Notes under the pieces: model-generated
Database searches by the model: none
The model's input: the letters and a program-made list of their open reading frames with translations, nothing else
What the model was told of the DNA's origin: nothing
Translations under genes and position numbers: made by a program
DNA from: Bryobacteraceae bacterium
Lineage (GTDB): Bacteria > Acidobacteriota > Terriglobia > Bryobacterales > Bryobacteraceae
NCBI GenBank assembly: GCA_029975915.1
Contig: JARKOC010000429.1
Span: forward strand, 1 to 6,484
Direction: 5' to 3'
Length of the DNA stretch: 6,484 bases
Shown here: positions 1 through 5,857 of the stretch, piece after piece
Position numbering within the stretch: position 1 is the stretch's first letter
Layout of the letters: every line of letters starts with the position of its first letter

Positions 1-5
1 CATTC

Positions 6-24
6 AAAAAAATTCCAAAAGAAA
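6..24 (+). promoter_or_regulatory. A-tracts upstream of the rpsL promoter (UP-element-like)
   Basis: A run of seven A residues (6-12) and the stretch AAAAGAAA (17-24) lie just upstream of the -35 box. Relative to a start point expected near 75, the second tract falls about 50-58 bases upstream, where the RNA polymerase alpha C-terminal domain binds UP elements at strong ribosomal promoters. This is inferred from position and composition only. It could also be ordinary AT-rich intergenic DNA. Confidence 0.35.
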
Positions 25-39
25 TCCCCGCGTCTAATC

Positions 40-68
40 TTGACTCTGGAAATCGGAAATGTTAATAT
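40..68 (+). promoter_or_regulatory. Probable sigma70-type promoter of the rpsL operon
   Basis: TTGACT (40-45) matches the -35 consensus at five of six positions. It is followed by a 17-bp spacer and TAATAT (63-68), which matches the -10 consensus TATAAT at four of six positions, including the first two and the last. The spacing is optimal and A-tracts lie upstream. Transcription would start around 75, leaving a leader of about 180 nt before rpsL. It is the only pair of well-spaced boxes I found, so it probably drives the whole cluster, although read-through from genes to the left cannot be excluded. Confidence 0.65.
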
Positions 69-74
69 GCTAAC

Positions 75-256
75 CCGCATAAGACGGCTACAACCTCCAC
101 GTTGAGGCAATGTGAACGCCGAACTGAGCGCATGGTGGCGAAAGCGTCCCGCTGTCCGGGGTAGCTCGCCTTCGACCGAAGACGGATACGGGCGTTCTGT
201 TGTTAAGTACGCCCGTTTGCGTGTCCAAAAAAAGTTCATCAATTTCGGAGACTACT
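75..256 (+). promoter_or_regulatory. Long 5' leader of rpsL with two predicted stem-loops
   Basis: About 180 nt of untranslated leader separate the inferred transcription start from rpsL. Stem-loop 1 (137-170) pairs GGCGA (137-141) with TCGCC (166-170). Inside it, GC 144-145 pairs with 164-165, and 146-151 pairs with 157-162 (two G-U wobbles), closing a five-base loop. Stem-loop 2 (188-216) is a perfect 8-bp stem, ACGGGCGT with ACGCCCGT, and a 13-nt loop. Only TTT (216-218) ends the second stem, so it is not a standard terminator. An attenuator or ribosomal-protein-binding leader is possible, but I do not recognise a named RNA family. The structures were paired by hand, without energy calculation. 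Confidence 0.4.
247..250 (+). promoter_or_regulatory. Shine-Dalgarno site of rpsL
   Basis: GGAG at 247-250 lies six bases before the ATG at 257. It decides the start: the reading frame stays open upstream to a TTG at 200, but the extra 19 residues are unlike S12, and the family's standard [12 protein letters not shown] opening begins exactly at 257. Confidence 0.85.
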
Positions 257-703
257 ATGCCAACAATCAACCAGTTGGTGCGGAAGGGCCGCCAGGATAA
301 GAAAAGTAAATCCAAAGCCCCGGCGCTGCAATACACGCTGAACGCTTACACGCAAAAGCGTACCCGGCGGCGTAAAGGCGCTCCGCAGAAGCGCGGCGTG
401 TGTATGGTCGTCAAGACGATGACCCCGAAGAAACCGAACTCGGCTTTGCGGAAGGTGGCACGTGTTCGCCTGAGCAACCTGATCGAGGTTACGGCTTACA
501 TTCCCGGTGAAGGGCACAGCCTCCAGGAGCACAGCATCGTGCTGGTGCGTGGTGGCCGTGTGAAAGACCTGCCCGGCGTGCGTTATCACATTGTGCGCGG
601 CACGCTGGATACGGATGGCGTCAAGAACCGTGAACAGGCGCGCAGCAAGTACGGCACCAAACGTCCGAAGGCTGGCGCGGCTGCGGCGGCGAAGAAGAAA
701 TAG
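257..703 (+). CDS. rpsL: 30S ribosomal protein S12
   Basis: S12 sits at the decoding centre of the small subunit and controls tRNA selection accuracy. The 148-residue product shows the family landmarks: [12 protein letters not shown] at the N-terminus, PQKRGVC (43-49), [11 protein letters not shown] (56-66), and [21 protein letters not shown] (91-111, all landmarks collinear). Lys58 and Lys103 correspond to E. coli Lys42 and Lys87, where substitutions give streptomycin resistance; both are the sensitive-type lysine. Asp104 matches the aspartate that RimO methylthiolates in other bacteria. Compared with my recollection of Thermus S12, there is a basic insert of about 15 residues (25-39) between PAL and KGAP, of the kind seen in several Gram-positive groups. 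The C-terminus is an Ala/Lys tail (139-148). It is the first gene of the cluster, and rpsG follows after 14 bp, so the two are surely cotranscribed. Confidence 0.98.
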   Translation: MPTINQLVRKGRQDKKSKSKAPALQYTLNAYTQKRTRRRKGAPQKRGVCMVVKTMTPKKPNSALRKVARVRLSNLIEVTAYIPGEGHSLQEHSIVLVRGGRVKDLPGVRYHIVRGTLDTDGVKNREQARSKYGTKRPKAGAAAAAKKK

Positions 704-717
704 AAAGGTAGTCGGTT

Positions 718-1185
718 ATGCCGAGAAGAAATCGTCCCACCCGGCGGCCTGTTGTGCCGGATCGTAAGTACAACAACGTCCAACTGACGATGGTCATCAA
801 CCGCATGATGTACGGTGGCAAGAAAAGCACCGCCCAGCGGCTGATGTACACGGCGCTGGACATCATCGAAGAACGCCAGAAACGGGACCCGATTGAGGTA
901 TTCGAGCAGGCGCTCCGCAACGTGACACCGGCGGTGGAAGTCAAGCCCATGCGTGTGGGTGGTTCGACCTATCAGGTGCCGGTGGAAGTGGCGCACTATC
1001 GCGGCACGACGCTGGCGATGCGCTGGATTCTGGAAAACGCCCGCAATCGGGGTGGCCGCAACATGGCGGAAAAACTGGCCGCCGAACTGATGGACGCTGC
1101 CGCCGGTCAGGGCGCTTCGATTAAGAAGAAGGATGACACGCACCGGATGGCCGAGGCGAACCGCGCCTTCGCCCATTTCCGGTAA
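718..1185 (+). CDS. rpsG: 30S ribosomal protein S7
   Basis: S7 nucleates assembly of the 16S rRNA 3' domain and forms part of the 30S head next to the E site. The product has 155 residues, normal for the short bacterial form. Landmarks are the MPRR start, GGKKSTAQ (33-40), the beta-ribbon RVGGSTYQVPVEV (79-91), NMAEKLAAELMDAA (115-128) and the C-terminal DTHRMAEANRAFAHFR (140-155). The start is supported by AAAGG at 704-708, nine bases before the ATG. In E. coli, S7 represses its operon by binding a roughly 100-nt rpsL-rpsG intergenic structure. Here the gap is only 14 bp, so that control site cannot exist in that place. A 125-bp gap precedes fusA. Confidence 0.98.
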   Translation: MPRRNRPTRRPVVPDRKYNNVQLTMVINRMMYGGKKSTAQRLMYTALDIIEERQKRDPIEVFEQALRNVTPAVEVKPMRVGGSTYQVPVEVAHYRGTTLAMRWILENARNRGGRNMAEKLAAELMDAAAGQGASIKKKDDTHRMAEANRAFAHFR

Positions 1186-1199
1186 GCGGGCAGCAGCGA

Positions 1200-1210
1200 T
1201 TAGCGTTAGC
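1200..1210 (+). repeat. Two TTAGC units, inverted relative to the downstream GCTAA repeat
   Basis: TTAGC (1200-1204), one G, then TTAGC (1206-1210) lie 15 bases after the rpsG stop. They are reverse complements of the GCTAA core of the tandem repeat at 1268-1303. In RNA they could pair with two successive GCTAA units (with a one- or two-base bulge), making a stem that encloses roughly 60 nt and ends beside the fusA start. The pairing is seen in the sequence, but any function is inference. Confidence 0.5.
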
Positions 1211-1267
1211 ATTTTGGCTCTGGACGGAACGCGGTTGACATCGGAAGCAGACGGAACTCACAGGATA

Positions 1268-1303
1268 GCTAAGTCGCTAACAGCTAACAGCTAAGAGCTA
1301 AGA
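1268..1303 (+). repeat. Heptanucleotide tandem repeat before fusA
   Basis: Four consecutive 7-bp units occupy 1276-1303: GCTAACA, GCTAACA, GCTAAGA, GCTAAGA. A fifth, slightly longer unit, GCTAAGTC, lies immediately upstream at 1268-1275. The pairwise C/G variation suggests duplication of a two-unit block or slippage. Heptameric short tandem repeats are known from cyanobacterial intergenic regions (the STRR class); relation to those is not shown here. The array ends 7 bases before the fusA start and takes the place where a Shine-Dalgarno site would normally lie. Confidence 0.85.
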
Positions 1304-1310
1304 GAGACGC

Positions 1311-3422
1311 ATGGCGAAAAAAGCTGAAACGGTACTTGATCTGAATAAGGTTCGTAATATCGGCATCATCGCGCACATTGACGCCGGTAAAACCACGACG
1401 ACGGAGCGCGTGCTGTATTACACCGGCATGATCCACAAAGTCGGGGAAGTTCACGAAGGCGCGGCCACGACCGACTACATGGAGCAGGAACGCGAACGCG
1501 GGATCACGATCACCGCCGCCGCTGTGACCGCTTCGTGGAAGGGGCATCAGGTCAACGTCATTGACACTCCCGGCCACGTGGATTTCACTGCCGAAGTGCA
1601 GCGCAGCCTGCGCGTGCTGGATGGCGGCGTGGTGGTATTCGACGCGGTAGCCGGCGTTGAGCCGCAGTCGGAGACAGTCTGGCGGCAGGCCAACACCTAC
1701 GGTGTGCCGCGCATCTGCTTTGTCAATAAGATGGATCGCACCGGCGCGAACTTCTGGCGCTGCGTGGAGATGATCGTTGACCGCGTGAGCGGCAACCCGG
1801 TTCCGATCCAGATGCCCTACGGCGAAGGCCCGGAATTCGGCGGCATCATTGATCTGATTGACATGAAGCTGGTCGTGTATGGCAACGACGAAGGCACGGA
1901 CATTCAGGTTCGTGACATTCCCGAAAGCTACCGCGAACAGGCCGAAACCCACCGTCAGGAAATGGTCGAGAAGATTGTCGAAAACGACGACTACCTGACC
2001 GAAAAGTACCTGATGGAAGAAGAAGTCACCAACGAAGAACTGCTGGGCGCGATGCGCGCGGCGACCATCGCCGGGAAAATCCATCCCGTGCTGTGTGGTT
2101 CAGCCCTGAAGAACAAGGGCGTGCAGTTGATGCTGGATAAAGTCGTGGAGCTGCTGCCGTCGCCGCTGGATGTTCCGCCGGTGCATGGCACGCACCCTAA
2201 GACCGATGAGCCGGTGGCGCGCGAAGCGTCCGACTCGCAGCCGGCCTCGGCGCTGGTGTTCAAAATCCTGACCGACCCCTACGTGGGCCGGCTGGCCTTC
2301 TTCCGGGTGTATTCCGGTGTGGTGCGGACTGGCACCACGCTGCTGAACACCACGAAGGGCGAGCGTGAGCGGATTGGCCGGATCGTGCGGATGTTCGCTG
2401 ACCGCCGCGAGGATGTGGAAGAAGTTCACGCCGGCGACATCGCGGCCATCCTCGGTCTGAAGGAAACCTTCACCGGCGATACGCTGAGTGACCCGAACAA
2501 CCCGATTGTGCTGGAAAAGATCAGCTTCCCCGAACCGGTCATCGAACTTTCGATTGAGCCGAACAGCAAGGCCGATCAGGATAAGATGGGCATCGCCCTG
2601 CGCCGTCTGGCGGAGGAAGACCCGACCTTCAAGATCGAGGTGGACGACAAACTCGGCCAGACCAAGATCAAGGGTATGGGCGAACTGCACCTGGAAGTGC
2701 TGGTTGACCGTATGTTCCGCGAGTTCAATGTGCAGGCGACGGTTGGCCGCCCGCGCGTGGCCTACCGCGAAACGATCACCCGCAACGTGCGGATTGATAC
2801 GACCTTCAAACGGCAGACCGGCGGCAGCGGCCAGTACGCCCGCGTGGTGTTCGAGTTTGAACCCCTGAGCGATGAAGACCGCGCCGCGCTGCCCCCCGGC
2901 GAGGAATTCCTGTTCGTGGACGCCATCAAGGGTGGTTCGATCCCGAAGGAATATGTTCCGGCGGCGCGCAACGGCGTGCGGGACGCGACCCAGGGCGGCG
3001 TGTTGGCGGGTTATCCGGTGGTTGGCCTGAAGGCCACGCTGGTAGACGGCGCGTTCCATGAAGTGGACTCGTCGGAAATGGCGTTCAAGGTCGCCGGTTC
3101 GATGTGTCTGAAGGAAGGCGTGCAGAAGGCCGGTCCGGTGCTGCTGGAGCCGAGCATGAAGGTTGAAGTGGTGGTGCCCGAAGAATTCACCGGCACGATT
3201 GTCGGTGACCTGTCATCACGGCGCGGCATCATTCTGGGCATGGAACCCCGCGGCGCGGGCACAACGTCGGTGCGCGCTTCGGTGCCGCTGGGGGAAATGT
3301 TTGGTTACGCCACCCAACTGCGCAACATGACGCAGGGACGCGGCAGTTTCACGATGGAATTCGAGAAGTACACCATCGCGCCCCAGAGCATCGCTGATGA
3401 AGTGATCAAGGGTGGCCGGTAA
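1311..3422 (+). CDS. fusA: Translation elongation factor G
   Basis: EF-G is the GTPase that moves tRNAs and mRNA through the ribosome after peptide transfer, and with RRF it splits post-termination ribosomes. The product has 703 residues, a typical full length. The GTPase domain has AHIDAGKT (21-28), RGIT with the switch-I Thr66, DTPGH with His89 as the catalytic histidine position (85-89), NKMD (139-142) and GSA (263-265). Domain II follows from about 312 ([23 protein letters not shown]). Domain III carries [14 protein letters not shown] (455-468). Domain IV has GGSGQYARV (504-512) and the decoding-site tip loop HEVDSSE (583-589). Domain V carries [12 protein letters not shown] (637-648). 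KLGQT (447-451) replaces the more usual E-T/S-GQT, a mild oddity. The ribosome site is weak: only AGAGAG (1301-1306) next to the ATG. The canonical MAKK-to-IDAGKT spacing still supports this start. Confidence 0.98.
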   Translation: MAKKAETVLDLNKVRNIGIIAHIDAGKTTTTERVLYYTGMIHKVGEVHEGAATTDYMEQERERGITITAAAVTASWKGHQVNVIDTPGHVDFTAEVQRSLRVLDGGVVVFDAVAGVEPQSETVWRQANTYGVPRICFVNKMDRTGANFWRCVEMIVDRVSGNPVPIQMPYGEGPEFGGIIDLIDMKLVVYGNDEGTDIQVRDIPESYREQAETHRQEMVEKIVENDDYLTEKYLMEEEVTNEELLGAMRAATIAGKIHPVLCGSALKNKGVQLMLDKVVELLPSPLDVPPVHGTHPKTDEPVAREASDSQPASALVFKILTDPYVGRLAFFRVYSGVVRTGTTLLNTTKGERERIGRIVRMFADRREDVEEVHAGDIAAILGLKETFTGDTLSDPNNPIVLEKISFPEPVIELSIEPNSKADQDKMGIALRRLAEEDPTFKIEVDDKLGQTKIKGMGELHLEVLVDRMFREFNVQATVGRPRVAYRETITRNVRIDTTFKRQTGGSGQYARVVFEFEPLSDEDRAALPPGEEFLFVDAIKGGSIPKEYVPAARNGVRDATQGGVLAGYPVVGLKATLVDGAFHEVDSSEMAFKVAGSMCLKEGVQKAGPVLLEPSMKVEVVVPEEFTGTIVGDLSSRRGIILGMEPRGAGTTSVRASVPLGEMFGYATQLRNMTQGRGSFTMEFEKYTIAPQSIADEVIKGGR

Positions 3423-3438
3423 ACAACGGTAATTCCGG

Positions 3439-3458
3439 TGTCCGGCTATGACCGGACA
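3439..3458 (+). other. Hairpin in the fusA-tuf gap, not a classic terminator
   Basis: TGTCCGG (3439-3445) and CCGGACA (3452-3458) form a perfect 7-bp stem with loop CTATGA, starting 17 bases after the fusA stop. No run of T follows; instead there is a run of seven A at 3467-3473. Rho-independent termination is therefore unlikely. It may partly attenuate transcription, or act as an RNA-processing or stability site that sets the EF-Tu to EF-G ratio. Confidence 0.45.
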
Positions 3459-3475
3459 TAACAAGCAAAAAAACG

Positions 3476-3502
3476 TCTGAGTGTCAAATCAGAGGAAAAG
3501 GA
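3476..3502 (+). promoter_or_regulatory. Small hairpin and Shine-Dalgarno site of tuf
   Basis: TCTGA (3476-3480) can pair with TCAGA (3489-3493) around an 8-nt loop. The likely ribosome-binding sequence AAAGGA (3497-3502) begins four bases further on and ends 10 bases before the ATG at 3513. A second purine block, AGAGG (3491-3495), overlaps the 3' arm of the hairpin. The 5-bp stem is short and may be chance; the Shine-Dalgarno call is firmer. Confidence 0.45.
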
Positions 3503-3512
3503 TAGAGTCACA

Positions 3513-4703
3513 ATGAGCAAGTTTGAGCGTAGCAAGCCCCATGTGAACATCGGCACGATTGGTCATGTCGATCACGGCAAGACCACCCTCACGGCAGCGA
3601 TCACCAAGGTGTTGGCGCTGAAGGGTAAAGCCGCACGGATGAAATACGATGATATTGACAACGCGCCCGAAGAGAAGGCGCGCGGTATCACGATCAACAT
3701 CCGTCACGTGGAGTACGAAACCGACGCGCGCCACTACGCGCACGTGGACTGCCCCGGACACCGCGACTACATCAAGAACATGATCACCGGCGCGGCGCAG
3801 ATGGACGGCGCGATCCTCGTCGTGAGCGCCCCCGACGGCCCAATGCCGCAGACGCGCGAACACGTGCTGCTGGCCCGCCAGGTGGAAGTGCCCGCGATGG
3901 TGGTGTATCTGAACAAGATTGACCAGATGGACGACCCGGAACTGCTGGAACTGGTCGAACTGGAACTGACCGAACTGCTGGAAAGCTACGGCTTCTTCAA
4001 TACGCCCATTGTGCGCGGTTCGGCCCTCCAGGCCAACGAATCCACCAGCGATGACCCGAACGCGCCGGAATACGAGAGCATCCTGAAGCTGATGGACGCG
4101 GTGGATGAATTTATCCCCACGCCGGTCCGCGAAGTGGACAAGCCCTTCCTGATGCCGGTCGAAGACGTGTTCTCGATCAAGGGTCGTGGTACGGTGGTGA
4201 CGGGCCGTGTTGAACGCGGCAAGATGACCAAGGGTGAAGAAATCGAAATCATCGGCCTGCGCGATGAAACGATGAAGACCATCGTCACCGGTATCGAAAT
4301 GTTCCACAAGGAACTGGACGCCGCCGAAGCTGGCGACAACGCCGGTATCCTGCTGCGTGGTATCACCCGCGACGACGTGGAGCGTGGTATGGTGCTGGCG
4401 AAGCCCAAGAGCATCACCCCGCACCGCAAGTTCATGAGCGAAGTGTACGTGCTGCGTAAGGACGAGGGTGGCCGCCACAAGGCGTTCTTCCCCGGCTACC
4501 GTCCGCAGTTCTACATCCGCACGATGGACGTGACGGGCACCATCCAGCTGCCGAAGGGCGTGGAAATGGTCATGCCGGGCGACAGCGTGAACCTGGAAGT
4601 CGAACTGATTATGCCGGTCGCGCTGGAAAAGGGTTCGAAGTTCGCTATCCGTGAAGGCGGTCTGACCGTCGGTGCGGGTGTCATCACCGAAATCCTGGAA
4701 TAA
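3513..4703 (+). CDS. tuf: Translation elongation factor Tu
   Basis: EF-Tu with GTP carries aminoacyl-tRNA to the ribosomal A site. The product has 396 residues, normal for bacteria. The G domain shows GHVDHGKT (17-24), RGIT with Thr60 in switch I, DCPGH with catalytic His83 (79-83), NKID (134-137) and SAL (170-172). Domain II starts near [11 protein letters not shown] (210-220). Domain III has [10 protein letters not shown] (328-337) and ends [11 protein letters not shown]. The segment [11 protein letters not shown] (177-187) resembles what I recall of Chloroflexota EF-Tu. Several normally near-constant positions differ: Arg84 after the DCPGH motif (Ala in most bacteria, Arg in eukaryotic eEF1A), Lys323-Ala324 after GRH (usually Thr-Pro or Thr-Gly), Met338 in RTMDVTG (usually Thr) and Leu384 in EGGLTVGAG (usually Arg). 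The core G motifs are intact, so it should be an active GTPase. It lies 90 bp after fusA, the classical str order. Confidence 0.98.
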   Translation: MSKFERSKPHVNIGTIGHVDHGKTTLTAAITKVLALKGKAARMKYDDIDNAPEEKARGITINIRHVEYETDARHYAHVDCPGHRDYIKNMITGAAQMDGAILVVSAPDGPMPQTREHVLLARQVEVPAMVVYLNKIDQMDDPELLELVELELTELLESYGFFNTPIVRGSALQANESTSDDPNAPEYESILKLMDAVDEFIPTPVREVDKPFLMPVEDVFSIKGRGTVVTGRVERGKMTKGEEIEIIGLRDETMKTIVTGIEMFHKELDAAEAGDNAGILLRGITRDDVERGMVLAKPKSITPHRKFMSEVYVLRKDEGGRHKAFFPGYRPQFYIRTMDVTGTIQLPKGVEMVMPGDSVNLEVELIMPVALEKGSKFAIREGGLTVGAGVITEILE

Positions 4704-4725
4704 ACGCCAGAGTAGCCGAACAAGC

Positions 4726-4755
4726 GTAGGGGCGGGTTTCGAAACCCGCCCCTAC
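4726..4755. repeat. Perfect 30-bp palindrome between tuf and rpsJ
   Basis: GTAGGGGCGGGTTTC (4726-4740) is followed at once by its exact reverse complement (4741-4755), with TTCGAA at the centre. As RNA it would give a very stable 13-bp stem with a TCGA loop. It starts 22 bases after the tuf stop and ends 30 bases before the rpsJ start. No T-run follows on the + strand and no A-run precedes it, so it is not a standard terminator in either direction. Similar GTAGGGGCG...CGCCCCTAC palindromes are, from memory, frequent between genes in Chloroflexota and some cyanobacteria, so it is probably one copy of a REP- or MITE-like dispersed family. Confidence 0.85.
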
Positions 4756-4773
4756 CTGCGTCGGACAGGCGAT

Positions 4774-4778
4774 AGAGG
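4774..4778 (+). promoter_or_regulatory. Shine-Dalgarno site of rpsJ
   Basis: AGAGG at 4774-4778 lies seven bases before the ATG at 4786. It helps set the start: the frame is open upstream into tuf as far as a GTG at 4672, but those 38 codons would run through the palindrome and match nothing in S10, whereas the ATG gives a standard S10 N-terminus. Confidence 0.75.
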
Positions 4779-4785
4779 CAAAACA

Positions 4786-5091
4786 ATGGTTCGCAATAAA
4801 ATTCGTATCTGGCTCAAGGCGTATGACCACCGGGTGCTCGACCAGTCGGTGCAGCGTATCGTGGAAACCGCCGAACGCACCGGTGCGCGGGTGGTTGGCC
4901 CGGTGCCGCTGCCCACGCGGATTGAACGCTTCACCGTGCGGCGCAGCCCGTTCATTGATAAGGACTCGCAGGAGCATTTCGAAATTCGGACGCACAAGCG
5001 CCTGGTGGATGTGCTCGACCCGGACAGCAAGACGATTGACGCCCTGATGCGCCTGAACCTGCCAGCAGGCGTGGATATTGTGGTGAAGTAA
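4786..5091 (+). CDS. rpsJ: 30S ribosomal protein S10
   Basis: S10 is a 30S head protein. In other bacteria it also pairs with NusB in transcription antitermination (NusE role). The product has 101 residues, the usual length. It opens with [18 protein letters not shown] (4-21) and contains the family signature from Ala29 to Thr44, ending GPVPLPT (38-44). It continues with [21 protein letters not shown] (52-72, the conserved loop and strand region) and ends [11 protein letters not shown] (91-101). In E. coli rpsJ opens the S10 operon behind an L4-responsive leader. Here the 82-bp upstream gap holds only the palindrome and the ribosome site, so no such leader is evident, and transcription probably continues from tuf. 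Confidence 0.98.
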   Translation: MVRNKIRIWLKAYDHRVLDQSVQRIVETAERTGARVVGPVPLPTRIERFTVRRSPFIDKDSQEHFEIRTHKRLVDVLDPDSKTIDALMRLNLPAGVDIVVK

Positions 5092-5101
5092 GAGGGCGTA
5101 A

Positions 5102-5122
5102 GCGGGCGCTGGCAGCGTCCGC
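5102..5122 (+). other. GC-rich hairpin after rpsJ
   Basis: GCGGGCGCT (5102-5110) pairs with AGCGTCCGC (5114-5122) through nine pairs, one a G-U wobble, around a three-base loop (GGC). It begins 11 bases after the rpsJ stop. No T-run follows, so it is not a classic terminator. It may slow polymerase or protect the rpsJ 3' end, or may simply reflect high GC content. Confidence 0.45.
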
Positions 5123-5160
5123 CGCTGCGCAATGAGAAGCTGATGAAGGCGTCGGTTGGG

Positions 5161-5191
5161 CGCGCCGCGCCGCGCCGCCTTCGGGAAAGGC
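5161..5191 (+). promoter_or_regulatory. CGCGC triplet repeat and hairpin covering the rplC Shine-Dalgarno site
   Basis: Three tandem CGCGC units (5161-5175) are followed by GCCTT (5177-5181), which can pair with AAGGC (5187-5191). The probable ribosome-binding sequence AAAGG (5186-5190) ends eight bases before the rplC ATG, so this 5-bp hairpin would mask it. The upstream CGCGC run might compete for pairing with the GGG in the loop. Masked start sites can couple rplC translation to other events, but a stem this short may have no effect. Confidence 0.35.
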
Positions 5192-5198
5192 AACAGAC

Positions 5199-5837
5199 AT
5201 GAAGGGTATTATTGGCAAGAAAGTGGGTATGACCCAGATTTTTGACGCGAAGGGGGATGTTATTCCCGTGACCGTCATTCAGGCTGGTCCCTGCTTCGTG
5301 ACGCAGGTGCGTACGGCGGATAAAGATGGTTACAAGGCCATTCAGCTTGGCTTTAGCGAAACCAAACCGCAGCGCCTCACGAAAGGCCAGTTGGGACATC
5401 TCCAGCGTAACAATCTGCCCGCCCTGCGCCACCTGCGCGAATTCCGCGTGAAGGATGGTGAAGTGGACGTGGCCGAAGGACAGGTAATTAAGGCTGACGT
5501 GTTTGCCACCGGCGAGCGCGTGGACGTGATCGGCACCAGCAAAGGCCGGGGGTTCCAGGGTGGTATCAAGCGCCACAACTTCAACCGCCAGCCGAAAACG
5601 CACGGCGCTTCCGACCGCACCCGCGCCCCTGGTTCGGCAGGCAGCAACACGTACCCCGGCAAGACGCTGAAGGGGAAACGTTTCCCCGGTCACATGGGGT
5701 CGGCGCGCGTGACGACTGAGAATCTGGAAGTCGTCGTGGTAGACCCGGATAAAAATCTTCTCGCCGTGCGGGGGTCTGTTCCCGGCGCGAACGGCGGCAT
5801 CGTCATGATTAAACCGGCGCGCGTGCGTCGCGGTTAG
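5199..5837 (+). CDS. rplC: 50S ribosomal protein L3
   Basis: L3 starts 50S assembly and sends a loop towards the peptidyl-transferase centre. The product has 212 residues, typical for bacteria. It begins MKGIIGKKVGMTQIFD. The family signature is complete from Phe102 to Arg125, including GTSKGRGFQGGIKRH (112-126). The central loop follows: THGASDRTRAPGSAGSN (134-150), then KGKRFPGHMGSARVT (158-172), and it ends VPGANGGIVMIKPARVRRG. The position equivalent to Gln150 of E. coli L3, which PrmB methylates, appears to be Thr151, as expected outside proteobacteria. It lies 107 bp after rpsJ and 20 bp before rplD in the standard S10 order. Confidence 0.98.
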   Translation: MKGIIGKKVGMTQIFDAKGDVIPVTVIQAGPCFVTQVRTADKDGYKAIQLGFSETKPQRLTKGQLGHLQRNNLPALRHLREFRVKDGEVDVAEGQVIKADVFATGERVDVIGTSKGRGFQGGIKRHNFNRQPKTHGASDRTRAPGSAGSNTYPGKTLKGKRFPGHMGSARVTTENLEVVVVDPDKNLLAVRGSVPGANGGIVMIKPARVRRG

Positions 5838-5842
5838 GCGAG

Positions 5843-5848
5843 AAGGAG
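5843..5848 (+). promoter_or_regulatory. Strong Shine-Dalgarno site of rplD
   Basis: AAGGAG at 5843-5848 lies nine bases before the ATG at 5858. It is the best ribosome site in the window, sits in the 20-bp rplC-rplD gap and fixes the start of rplD. Confidence 0.85.
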
Positions 5849-5857
5849 ACGTTAATC

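Noticed and set aside
132..164. Ten-codon leader peptide ([10 protein letters not shown]) upstream of rpsL
   Set aside because: It has no Shine-Dalgarno sequence at proper distance and no run of regulatory codons, and it lies inside the predicted stem-loop 137-170. An ORF this short is expected by chance.
188..218. Stem-loop 2 of the rpsL leader as an intrinsic terminator
   Set aside because: Although the 8-bp stem is perfect, only three T residues are present (216-218), one of them in the stem, and the loop is 13 nt. It fits a leader structure better than a terminator.
112..300. A 62-codon GTG-started frame covering the leader and overlapping the rpsL start
   Set aside because: It has no recognisable protein similarity, and its end is simply read-through of the rpsL coding sequence in another frame. 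The GAGG at 104-107 is only four bases before the GTG. An ATG at 110-112 in another frame is followed immediately by TGA.
1235..1240. Perfect -35 box TTGACA in the rpsG-fusA gap, as a possible internal fusA promoter
   Set aside because: At 16-18 bases downstream there is nothing like TATAAT (the sequence reads TCACAG or similar). The nearest AT-rich hexamer, ATAGCT at 1265, is 24 bases away, which is too far. An isolated -35 box is not enough.
2100..3059. Long minus-strand open frames opposite fusA and tuf (for example 319 codons here and 329 codons at 3489-4478)
   Set aside because: They mirror the codon bias of GC-rich, highly expressed genes. The deduced proteins are low-complexity, rich in His, Arg, Val and Phe, lack recognisable domains, and have no ribosome sites; they are shadows of fusA and tuf.
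4726..4770. The tuf-rpsJ palindrome as a Rho-independent terminator ending the str operon
   Set aside because: The sequence after the stem is CTGCGTCGGAC with no T-rich tract, and no promoter is visible for rpsJ in the remaining bases, so termination here would leave the S10 block without a transcript.
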